Of a DNA stretch of 64,000 nt, positions 1 to 10,800 are shown in pieces (positions within the stretch are counted from its first letter, which is position 1; every line of letters starts with the position of its first letter). The notes beneath the pieces were generated by a model. The model ran no database searches. It saw only the letters and a program-made list of their open reading frames with translations, and was not told the origin of the DNA. The position numbers and the translations under genes were made by a program. Source of the stretch: Gnetum montanum (taxonomy: Eukaryota > Streptophyta > Gnetopsida > Gnetales > Gnetaceae); NCBI GenBank assembly GCA_015680685.1, contig MNCI01023583.1, forward strand, positions 228,618-292,617, in the 5' to 3' direction.

Positions 1-465
1 CTTGATTCAATTCAGCAATGCTGTTGTGGCAACAGTGAACGCAGCAGCGGTGGTGTTGTGGGTAGCCGTGGCAGTGGACCAGAGTCTTTGCACTGATATT
101 CTATGCTGGATTTTGGTGGTGGTAGCTTCCAATTCGTCGGCAGCACAACTTTCCCAATGATGGGGAGCTCTCAGTATTTGCAGGCACTTTGAGTCAGCCC
201 AATCATGGAGAAAGAGACTTCGACGATTGTTAAGGAATGGCTATGCAGGGTTGTGCCCGTTGGAAGCCTTTATCTGGCCATTCCTGGCCTAGGCAAGACT
301 TGCAGCCCTTTCAGTCGCAGCGGGGAATTTTGAAACATAATTTGGTTCCCTGCTCTCACCATGGTTTTGCTCTGGGAAGCCTTATTGAACGCGGCTTTCG
401 GAATTCAAAGCTGTGCATAGCGATCTGGATTTTCAAGATTCCAGCAGAGGGTGATGGTAAAGATG
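1..465. other. unassigned left flank, no gene recognised
   Basis: This stretch is less AT-rich than most of the window and has short open frames on the + strand, for example one starting near 103 and one at 237-473. I could not match any of them to a known family. It lies directly upstream of the HSP70-like remnant and could be its old 5' region or part of another decayed gene. I see no RNA gene or clear repeat here. Confidence 0.4.
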
Positions 466-905
466 ATGGCTAAAGCCGAAGCCGTGATCGGAATCGATTT
501 GGGAATGACCTCTGAAGAATAAATCATTGCCACAGCAACACACAAAATACGATGCCGAAAGGCTCATTGGCAGAAGATTTTGGGATAATTATGTGCAGGA
601 AAACAAGTTGATTCGGCCCTTTCACGTTGTCGCTGGATCCCAGGATGAAGACGAAATGCCAAGTGAAGAAGGCTGTTGTCACGGTTCCTGCATGTTTTTG
701 CGATTTCCAAAGGCAGGCAACCAAAGCTGCAACAGAGCTTGCAGCAGATTTGGGAGTTCTGAAACTGTTGAATGAACCCGAGTCTGCTGCAATTACTTAC
801 ACATGAATCATACAGAAGGCAGGAGAGAGAGTGCTTGTTTATAATCTGGGCGGAGGAACCTTGGAAGTGCATGATGCTCTTTGAGGTGTGACTGAGGATT
901 CTGCA
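466..905 (+). pseudogene. cytosolic HSP70 pseudogene (ATPase-domain fragment)
   Basis: Translation from the ATG at 466 gives the HSP70 N-terminus (MAKAEAVIGIDLG), then a stop after about 18 codons. In another frame from about 530 comes the next conserved block (YDAERLIGRRF), followed by AVVTVPA, a decayed QRQATK, a NEP-type motif and LGGGT around 665-880. These blocks are in the right order for the nucleotide-binding domain of plant cytosolic HSP70. About 55 residues are missing between the first two blocks, and the rest of the ATPase domain and the peptide-binding domain are absent. Frame changes and stops make it non-functional. No introns are visible between the blocks, so it could be a retrocopy, but no poly(A) tract or target duplication was found. 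Confidence 0.85.
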
Positions 906-1189
906 TGTGGCCATGGCGCCTGTGCAAGGACTGCTTTTAGACCAGAACTTTCTTTCTGGAGCTGGGATTTCAAGTTGCTGGCTCTGCCATGTGCATTTTG
1001 TATGACTTGGCGTTTGCATTTTGCATGACGTTTTTGACTTCCGCCATGGGTGTAGATTTACAGGAGAAAAACCACACTGCATTAAGGTTTGTATTATAGC
1101 AGCAACATATATGGGGGAGAAAGGTTAAAATTTTGGATTTTAACACCAATATATGTGCCTGGATATGTGCCTCTCAGTTAAGGTTTTGG
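906..1189. other. intergenic DNA, nothing recognised
   Basis: This lies between the HSP70 remnant and the PPR fragment. HSP70 similarity fades after about 900. Several stops occur in each + frame. No repeat, RNA gene or regulatory motif could be recognised. Confidence 0.4.
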
Positions 1190-1339
1190 TAGTGTTCATG
1201 ATTCAGGCTCATTTTTGACGGAATGCCAACAAAGAATGAAATCCCATGGAATGCTATGTTTTTTGCATATGGGCAACATGCTCTTCGGAAGGAGGCTCTG
1301 CAACTTCTGTGTATTGGTTTTTTCAAAGATGCAAGTTGA
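1190..1339 (+). pseudogene. PPR protein gene fragment
   Basis: Around 1,190 one + frame reads GSVHDSG. After a one-base frame change at about 1,205 the next reads RLIFDGMPTKNEIPWNAM and then YGQHALRKEALQLL, before a stop at about 1,337. This is the typical signature of a pentatricopeptide repeat of the plant PLS type (FDxMPxKNxxxWNAMIxxYxQxGxxxEAL). PPR proteins bind organelle RNA. Only one to one and a half repeats survive, with a frameshift, so it is a relic. Its neighbour is the HSP70 relic and both lie outside the tandem duplication. Confidence 0.75.
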
Positions 1340-1843
1340 ACAAGGCCGGTAAGATTTTGGGGCATTCAACCATGCCTCTATGGCTTTGAACCAATTAGCA
1401 AAAGCTCGTCTTAACCGACGTGGTAGACTTCACCACAAGAAAACAAAATCTCAACAATCTCTTCTAAATTTTCAAAAATCACCATAACATTATAAAGCTT
1501 GCTCCATTAAATGGCCAAAATGTGCCACCAATAATTCAGGGTGAAATTCTCATTGTCTTGACTACATCTCATTTTATTCCTTTAAACTTTATTAGAAAAA
1601 TCAACAAAAATATGTACATGAAAAATAGTAAAAATTATAGAAGAAAAACTTATATAAAGAATTTGAAGATATTAAAGAATAAAAGATGATAAGAAATGTG
1701 AAAAGTATCGAAGAATAGAAAAGATATCAAACAATATAGAAATTAATAAGATATGTGAAAGGTGTACCAAAAAATTGTAAACCAAAAAATTATAAAACAA
1801 AAAAGTTGAAATGCACTTATCAATTCCTGATTCAAGATAACAT

Positions 1844-4800
1844 ACCTCCCCCACAATTAAACTCATGGGCAAGTATTCAGAAAATGGACCATAGATCCCC
1901 AAGATCATATACTCTAGGTTTCTTATTTATTATCCATGTGATTTAGAATTTTATTTATTATCCCATGCAACATTGATGATAATCAAATTTTAATCATTAG
2001 GAGACACATATCTTCTTGGACTAAATGATATTCTTGCTTTAGATGGTCCATAAATGTTTTTTTGTTCTTTCTTAATTTCAGGTTTTGAGTCTCCATGTTC
2101 ACTACTTATTATTAGTGTATGGTAGGATACCCTTTTTATGAATTCTCAATTTGGCTCATTTTCTTGGGGTAAGAGTTGATAAGTGGGTTAGGTGTTTCCA
2201 TGCATGTTTTGGATAGTTTCGTGTTCTCATTTCTTAACCACTGGGTGCCTTTTGGTTTAGTGGCCATTGTTTCTTTTTGTATACACACTTGTTTTTGACA
2301 TTTGTTGTGGACTAGTGTAAGGATCATGTTGACATTTGGAACTTTCGGTCCACAACTACATCCTTCTTCTTTGTAAGTAATGCATGAAATTCTTTGCGTC
2401 TATATGGCTCCATACTCATGTTCCTCGGAAATTTCCAAGGATAAATCTCTCATTCCTAATTTACCATCAATGGTACTAAGCTATGCTCTTCCCATAATGA
2501 TCTAAAAGTCCCTATTATCATTTTTCACATTAACCACTAGAAAATATATTAGATAAGACCACCCATTGATAGTGGTCACCACATCTTCTACCTGTCCCAA
2601 AGGAATGATAATTGATTGATCTGCAAGTTCTAGTCTTATGTTGTACTTCTTTAATGGCCATAAATTCCAGGCCTTATACATGTCTTGAAAAATGAAATTC
2701 ACTCATAACCCAAAATCTAGTAGAGCTTTACATGGTGTGTTTCCAGAAATTTGCAAATAAATCAAAAGATTTCTAAGATATATTCTTTTCTTAGAAAGAG
2801 TTCCTACTTTTATCCAGTTTGATACTATATCAGTTAGCATGATAGTTGTAAGTTTTTGAATTGATTGTTGCAAAAGCATGGTGATTGTAGGAGGATTTCT
2901 CATGGGAGGAACTTGATTAGATAAAATCCTTGCTCTATCAACCTTTTTTGGACTTATCCTGATGAAATGATGTTTCTTAGATTTACCTTTAGTGTTGCTA
3001 GTATGATCCTCTCTATATAATTACTACCTTAGTAGCACTTTTCTGTTGTGGTTGTGATGGTAGTTCTCCTTGCATGATTGGTGGCAATATTGGTGGTAAT
3101 CTGTTGGAAGTTTGGAATGAGGAACTAGCTACTAGTTGGGGTGTGTAAGAATTGCTATCCATGCGTGAGGTAGTGGGTCTATGATACTTTGCTGGATAGT
3201 AGGGAGAGTAAGCATGGATGGAAGTATTTCCAAGAGAGGTTGAACATTGGACATAGTATCCATAGGAATTAGGTTTCCCGTATCGATACTGTTGCCTTGG
3301 TGGTGGCATTTCCCATGCTTGTGGTTGTTGCCACTGTTGCTTGTATTATTCTTGCAATTGAGGATAAACCCTGCTTGGATACTCTGATTACTGGTAGAGC
3401 TATCTAAAATTATCTTACAAATAAGATAATCACCTGGACATCTATTTCTTAACAAACTTAAGATTGAGTGTGTACACCCTAAACTCTTGTAAGTGGACCA
3501 TAACAAGGCAACATCCTTTAGGATGCTCATATTAGCACACTTTACACCCTTCATCATCTTCTAAATTGGAGTCCATGACTTCCTCTACTGTAGCAACCTT
3601 TCCTTTATGCTTGTAGTTTTCACATCCATTGTCCCTTCTCTTCTTCTTGTCTTTACTTTTATTTAGGGCTTGTTCAATCTTTTCTTCTACTATCTTCAAT
3701 GTAGTCACAAACTTTTCATCTACTAAATCCCACATTTTCTTTACCTTTATGGCAATATCATGGATTGATTTCTAGATCGGTAGAGTCTTTCGCTAGATTG
3801 TATATCCTAAAGTCTCTTCTTCTTGTGATTCACATATTCTTACATCTCTTTGCCTTATTGTTGGATCTCTATTATATTCTTCAGTTGATTCTCTTTTTCT
3901 TAGCTCTCCTTTCTCTTTTGCCACTTAATCTATGAGTCTTTGGATCTGATGAGCTATCATTTTAGATAACCTACCTTGGGCATATACCCCATGGATTTCT
4001 CTATTGTCTTGTTTCCTAGCCCATCGATGATGTGTTGGAGTTATTCCCTTTGAAAAAATATGTGGCCTCAACACCTATGTAATAAGGAATAGTGTCTACC
4101 TATTACTAAATCAAGGGATTCATGCACCCCTTATTTCCATCCTTAGATCTATTTTCTCAAATTACACATTCTAGAGTAAGTTTGATACCTCTTGTTGAAA
4201 AGTTCTAGCATTGTACTCCATCTTTGTATTGATTCCGATTCTAAGGATCTATACTAGCTTTCTGCTTCCTTTATGAGTGTTCTAGGAAACAACTTCAACT
4301 TTTTCCAATGATTTTCTATATTTTGTAGGGCACAGGCATCATGGAAGATTTCCATATGATGTTTTGGATCAGCATTGTATTCACCTTCAAATTTTGGAAT
4401 GTTATTAATGTCTAGTTGCTTGATGTCAATGTCCCTTACATGCTTGGTCAAAATGTAAACAGCTTTTGTGATGTTAATCATGTTTCAAGTGGCCAATAGG
4501 GGTTCTTCGTACTCTTTAGATTCATAGGCTCTATTGTAGTGATGACCTCCCCTCCCCCAGATGCTCCTAATGCTCTCTTTCCTCATGTTTGATCCTTTCT
4601 CTTCTTTCATCATAGTTTCTTTCCTCTTCATCAGGATGCCTCCTTCGTATTTCATGTCTCACATGGTTTCTTCTTCTTCCCTTATTATGATCCCTTAGTC
4701 TCCGTCCTCTCTTGTCAGAATCCATAGGTGAATGCAAGGAAAAAGATGAAGGAGTTCAAGAACGGTGCGAGTTGGTTCTCCTTCTATGACTCCTTGCAAT

Positions 4801-5551
4801 ATCTCTTTTAGATTCATTGGAGGTTTTAGTCCTTTTTCCCCTAAGTCTAGAGTCCTCCTTATTTCTTCCAAGGGTCTATGCAAGAGCTAAATGTATTTTT
4901 ATTTTAACGATATCTTTAATGCAAATTATTGGTGTTTGGAAATGAGACCCATGAGTTTGGTAGAATTTCTTGGTTTGGAGTATAGCATCTTCTTTTTCTT
5001 CCAAGATAATTGTTTGAGATGCCTTCTTTTTCTTGTCATGTTTGTATCTTGCCTCCATGATAGCATCCCTTCTTGCCTAAGCCTCTATTGGCTAATATGG
5101 CCTTGTCATGTCCTTTGTGACTTGATAACCTTCTTGTGCATGGCCTAGATTAGACTTCAAGAGGACTGCTTGAAGCATTAATGGTGTTGAACATTCAAGT
5201 TGCAAGACAATGTTGCCCTCTATATCTCTCCATTTGAGCCATACATCCTAGTGGAAAATAAATGTAAAGTCAATATAACAAGGATCAATGTAAGCATTTG
5301 AAATTCTAGTTTGCATCAATGCACTCTAATCTTCTTCATTATATTCCCTGTCATGACTTTCGTTAAGGGTGATAGTAGGTGGAGATTTCACTTTAGTGGT
5401 AGAAGCCATTTTAGTTTACTTTGATACTTAAGCATGTGTATATTATGAAAAATTGTCAAGTGTGAAATAGTACTTTATGATTCTTGATGCAACAAACTAT
5501 ATAAAATCAACTAACAAGCAAACATTGACACATCCCAAGCAATGATGCCAA
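1844..5551 (-). mobile_element. Ty3/gypsy gag-protease derivative lacking RT and integrase (unit A)
   Basis: The internal region of a minus-strand LTR retrotransposon. It runs from a primer-binding site at 5,533-5,550, through gag (start ATG at 5,408), to a protease domain (about 2,500-2,930) and a further short stretch to about 2,140. The gag and protease translations align block by block with the Athila-like element at 58-61 kb (for example PCKALLDFG, LADQSI, the post-protease KGTQWL). RT, RNase H and integrase are absent. A purine-rich tract (GTGGGGGAGGT on the minus strand) at 1,844-1,854 suggests the far end. Gag and protease carry several stops. The same structure is in unit B, so the deletion predates the duplication. 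Confidence 0.8.
5533..5550 (-). other. primer-binding site, tRNA-Asp type (unit A)
   Basis: On the minus strand this reads TGGCATCATTGCTTGGGA, a decayed form of TGGCGCCGTTGCCGGGGA, which is complementary to the 3' end of plant tRNA-Asp. Most differences are C-to-T or G-to-A, as expected from methylation damage. It is followed (lower coordinates) by gag and preceded by an LTR end reading CCGCTTGTCA. The unit B copy at 33,564-33,581 has the LTR end CCGCTCATCA. Confidence 0.7.
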
Positions 5552-6300
5552 TGACAAGCGGTTGGGTATTCCAACACTCAACTATACAAGTTACAAGTGT
5601 TCATGCATGACCAGATCATAATTTGTAGATGGACAATATAGAAGTAAAAATTATGCTAAGTGAATTACTGCAATGATGAAAAAAAATCTTGATTTTTGTT
5701 GTTGTTCATGAATTGTATCCAGGAACAGTTCACTTGAATAAAGACTCTATACAATTGTAGTTCACCACACTATGGGCATTCACTTTAACTCTAACTAAGT
5801 TGCAAAAACAAACAACAAAAACCCTATTAAGTGTTGGGCAAAAGTTGTTTTAACACGATGATGGGTTAGTATTTATAGGCATGACCATGGCCCACTACAT
5901 TACATCTACAATGATGTATGTAGAACTATAATATCGTAGTCTATTGACAAAAAAGGTTTTATCAATGAATTATTCACCAACCCAAAAAACAAGGTTAGCT
6001 GCTTACCAACTTCGAGTAGCAAGTCAATGATGGAATCATTTGTTGGATGTAAAGGGCTAGAATGTGAAAACAATTCCATGAGATATTTTCAACTGGATGT
6101 TTGGGAACCATTTTGCAATCTGATCTTTTCCTTTTCAAATAAGGCGCACATTCACATTAGGCAATTACAATGAGGTGTTAGCCTAACAGTACAAGTCTTG
6201 ACCTAGCAACCCTAAGTCACAAATTTGATTCTACTAAGTAACACTAAGTTATAAAGTTCTATAAATCTTGGGGTGTACTAAATTTCAATTGTTTCAGATT
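5552..6300 (-). repeat. LTR of the minus-strand gag-pro element (unit A), far edge uncertain
   Basis: The terminus next to the primer site is clear at 5,552. A TATA box in LTR-like context (GCCTATAAATA on the minus strand, 5,870-5,877) matches the LTR TATA boxes at 28,574 and 57,387. The U3 edge could not be placed because no second LTR copy could be aligned at the other end of the element, so the upper limit is a guess. The unit B counterpart starts at 33,583. Confidence 0.45.
6170..6290 (+). repeat. possible tRNA-related SINE remnant (unit A)
   Basis: The string GAGGTGTTAGCCTAACAGTA followed 40 bases later by AAATTTGATTCTAC resembles decayed A and B boxes of an RNA polymerase III promoter, as in plant SINEs. 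It is present in both units (the second at about 34,200-34,320). No convincing target duplication was found, so this is tentative. Confidence 0.3.
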
Positions 6301-7734
6301 CCAACATCCACCACATTGCATTTTCAATTTTTCATAGCTCTTATATCCCCTAATAGGAATCCCAAATGACGTAATGATATCCTTTTCATTATGCACCTAC
6401 TCAACATACAACGAACCCCTTGGATGAAACCCAAATAATATGATTCACTCCAAATCCCTATTATGTCAAGCCTAAACTTACATTGGTGTTTGTCCCGAAA
6501 GAAAATCCATTCAAGTGTTCACATAAGAGATTAAAATAATGCAACTCCTCATAAAAAACCTTTGAGCCACCTAATTCTTCTCTAAACATATTTCTGATAT
6601 ACAAGATTTAGTTGTCTCTTTTCTTTTCTTTTCCTTTTTTTTTTTTTTTTGGCCCCCTATCCTATCCAAAAACAATCTCTTTTTTTATTTTTTCTATCAT
6701 ATCAGAAAACCCCCTTTGACATAGACTATAAAGAAGGATGTTATTATTTGCTGTAAATATTTCTCTTGAAATAAATGGTACATTTTCCCTTAGTTTTAAT
6801 TGTTCTCTTCCACCTAGTATATATCTTTCTTTTACATGCACCTTCAATTGATATCTTTCTTTTACATGCACCTTCAATTGATAGGATTACATTTTCTACC
6901 ATTCTTCTATTGATCTATTCATGAAACCATGTTTCTTTTTTTGTTTTGGTGTGATTTTTGATTTTCTTTTTCTTTTTTCTGTCTTTTTGCTACATTTAAT
7001 TTACTAATTGCTTTCTCTTAGCTTCAGCATTACCTTCACTACTAGGATGTTTTGTTGATACAAGCAAAAAAAAATCCTTATATGATTTAGCATACATCTT
7101 CATTAGTTTGTGACCATGAACAATGTTGCACTATCTTCTATTACATTAATGATATTAGGAAAGGAAACCCGATATTCCATACTTCTTGTGAGTTGGTCGC
7201 ATCAATTTTCATCACAACATTAATCATAATATAAAATACTTGTTACTTTTCACCTAAACTTAAACTTGCTTGTTTCTTAAAATCTAGTCAATTACCTTGC
7301 AACATAAAAAATATAGTCAATTAAATAACCATCACACTAAGAAGAGTTTATCTTTTCTAAATTAGGCATTTAACGTATCATTAGCTCATGTATTGTTATT
7401 TTACACGTCATTTGTTAAGATAATACAATTATCTTTGAAAGTATTATCTTAAAAAAGTATTTAATCACCTGATTTAAATAGTTATGGTTTCAATATAGGT
7501 GACACATCAAAGTCTTCTTCAATCTATTACTTACATACAATCTTTATAAACAAGATAAGTCGTTGATCCTAAATCCACAGAGGCATTCTGGTTCACATGC
7601 AATTCAATACTTCCATCATTCTTGCATGTAGGGTTCTATATAAAACATGCTCTTATCGTTAAAGTTTGAAAGTCAACCTGTCGACCTGTTTTAATTCATC
7701 CTGAATTTCCATATACACGCAGAATACAAATATG

Positions 7735-7860
7735 CTACTCAATCAAAATGCATCTTACAGGTGAACCCTCTGAACGCAATAATCTCAGAGGCAAACAGTG
7801 TACAGAATAAATTCCATTATCAACAACATCGAGGTTCAAGCCTTCAACGGGAATAACTTC
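7735..7860 (-). CDS. cyclase-like gene copy A, exon 6 (terminal)
   Basis: This 126-nt exon (phase 0) encodes [13 protein letters not shown], then the family C-terminal block VHCLPLRLL and [12 protein letters not shown], and the stop TAG at 7,735-7,737. The acceptor is GTATTCAG. It lies about 11 kb from exon 4 across the LINE-filled intron. Copy B differs at two residues (Leu for Val before HCLPL, Ile for Val in SPVRC). Confidence 0.93.
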   Translation of the reverse strand, partial: EVIPVEGLNLDVVDNGIYSVHCLPLRLLRSEGSPVRCILIE

Positions 7861-10800
7861 CTGAATACAAAGCAAGAAATTAAGATCGTTATGCCCAGAG
7901 CACTTTACAGCGAATAATCTGAAACATCTAAATTTGGAGAAAAGCACAAGAGAACATTCCTATCAAATGTAACAAGTTTGATCACTAAAAGGATCACATA
8001 TTTGTGTGAGCGAGTGAAACTGTACTGTAATAAACTACAATTGAATACGAAAATAATTTTCAGCTTAGATTGAAGAAATGCTTTAGTCATTCTTAGGTTT
8101 TCATTATAAATATTTAAAAGTCCAGTGACAGTTACTGCAATGATGGTAATGGAAAACGCAGCTAGGAGGTCATCATGAACTTGTAATAAAAATAAAAACA
8201 AAATGGATTGTTGTTTCAAGTTTTAATTGACATCTTACATAGTTATTTTTTTCAATTTTGAAAACTACAAAAGAGCTTGTCATTTATGGAATTCAACATA
8301 AATAGAAGTACTTAAAAAACAGGAGATAATGAAAAATTACTGTACGAATATTTTTAGCATCCTGCGAATATATAATGCAGACTAAATTATATACATAACA
8401 GTAGTATACGTCAACAACATGCAACTCCTGATATACAACTAAAATACTAGCAAAGGCAATAAACTCATGCTAATATCAAGCTTCTACAACTTGTTAGTTT
8501 ATTGCAATAACCCAGAATGTTACCTATCCTTATCTCACTCTCTGTTGCTTACATACACATGGTGATGCCCATGCACAGGATTTTGAGGAAATAGAATTAT
8601 TATTAAAAGCTAGCTTTTCTTTTATTAATACAACAAATACAAGTGCGATCCCTCTACAAACATTTAACCCCTAGATTATGGTCAAGTCACTGCCAACACA
8701 CAAATGAGACAAATCCTACACACGATTACCCATGCACAAATGCAGACCTAATTTCCTATTGCCTAACAAACCATGCAACCATAAACGAATCAAAATGACA
8801 AATATATTTTATGGCAAACACGTAGGTAAACATTGATACATTTTATGTAATTGTGTTCCTAAGATGCAATGCACAATTGAATATGGAGTGTTCAGTGCAA
8901 CCAATTTGCTTTAGCAGAAGCATTTTCTCAAATTATGACTACTGCACAAAGAAAAAAGAAAGGAAGTTTGTCTCAAACTCTGAATCATCCAAACAAGTCT
9001 TGTTATAGCATGTGATATCAAGTCCATCATCAGTACATTATAAAAATAGATTCTACAACTTCAGAGACCGTATTCTCGTAAACAAGTTTATGCTTTCTAT
9101 TAAATATTTATATTTATTATATTACATGACAAATTCTAAGAAAAGGAAGGTAGCTCTAGTATGAAGAAAATGTTGCCATCAAGAATTGAAAGAACAAATG
9201 CAATTTAAAATAGGATCAAGGCCCAGAACAGATGGATGATGGATGGACTCGGGTGGCCCAGAAGGGAAGGCCATCTCAGAGTCAAGGCCCGGGGGCCATG
9301 CAAAAGTTGCTTGTGGCCAATGGGGGAGCTAGGGGGGCTCCAAAGTAGCCTAGGGTTGGTGGGGGACCCGGACAAAAAGAGGATGGATCGTCGGGGGCAC
9401 CACTCCAAGCGATGGTTTCCCATGGAATGGATAAGACTTCGGGGACAAAAGGCCCAGGGAAGGGTGGAGCTATAGAGGAAGGGGAGGGAACAACTTCACC
9501 ACTCAAGGTTCTCCCTATTGGTAGTATTGAGGGTGGAGGGGGGTGTCGAGGGGATGATGCCCCTAGGTCACCTATTTCGGCTGTGGCCTCCTCCCCCGAG
9601 GGTCTTTGGGGAATTCAGGCAATGGTGCCTTACCCCACCTGGGGAACTAGGTAAACGTGCTCAAGGGCAACCCCATGCCTCCCATGTCAAATGTGGTGGG
9701 GGGTAGACTGAAACTAGAGGGGGCTTTCGTCGTCTCCCCCAAGCTTGCCAAAGTTGGCAGACCTTCAAGCCTAGTTTCCCAAACGAAGAAGTCACATAAG
9801 GAGGTTAACCTAGGGGTCCAATGGACCATCCAAGAGGTTTACAAGAAGCGCAACTCTGGTAAACCATGAGAATCCTCTCATGGAACTGTTGGGGGTTGGG
9901 TACCCCCTCTAAACGCAATACCTTCCGAGATTTGGTGCGCAAGGAGCACTGTGACATTGTATGTTTACAAGAAACAAAGATGCTACTGAACGAAAGGCAA
10001 TGGCTTAGCTGGTAGGGGTGAAGGATGTTCTTGATGGGATGCTAGAGACAAGCAAGGGGTGTGGTAGTTCTATCTTAGTGGTCGTTCAACATTGTGGACA
10101 TTTTAGACTGGAGTATCTCCTTCCAACTCTCAATGGGGATTGTCATCACGAATTTCTATGGGCCTCAGAGGATAACTGTGCTGGTGGCTGACAAGCAGCA
10201 ATGGGTGTTGGTTAGGGACTCCAACCAACAACTGTTTGCCTAGGAGAAGTCAAACGGGGGATTGCACGAGCCGCTAGGAGCTCAGCCATTTCTTCAGTTC
10301 CTAGACATGCATGGCCTAGTGGATTTGGAAATTAGGGGGATGTTAGTTTATGTGGTGTAATGGATGCGAAGGGGCAATTTAGGTGTTGACCAGGATCGAT
10401 CGGGTTTGGGTAGAGTCGACTCTACTTCTACAAAGGGGCATGACAGTTCAGGGTTTGGCACGGGTGGCTTCGAACCATTGGCCACTATTATGCATGGTGG
10501 GGCCCCACCACCAAGGGGGACCATCAATTTTTCAGTTCCAACGATATTAGGTGCACAAACCTTGGTTGCAGCCAATCATGGAGGATATCTAGCAAGGTTA
10601 CAATAGGACTTCTGAGCCCCAGGAATTTTTAAAATGAGGATTAACAATGGTCAAGCATAGCATTAGACAAATGCAAGTGGATGATAAATATTTGTTTCGG
10701 GTGTGTCGGGGGGAGTTGCTCAAACGTTTGACAATAGCCCAAGTGAGGCAAGAACAAAGGGATCACCAGGGGAATGCAGAGGCGGAGGTGCTTCTAAAGC

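Noticed and set aside
7905-8219. Minus-strand open frame with DDLLAAF, considered as cyclase exon 5
   Set aside because: It lacks the conserved IDYLSVA start and the possible donor site is not kept in unit B (GTAACT versus ACACTG context). A fully matching exon 5 with correct phase is at 46,758-46,828.
9205-9506. Minus-strand Pro/Ser-rich open frames in the LINE 5' region
   Set aside because: They are shadows of the GC-rich ORF1-like region on the + strand.
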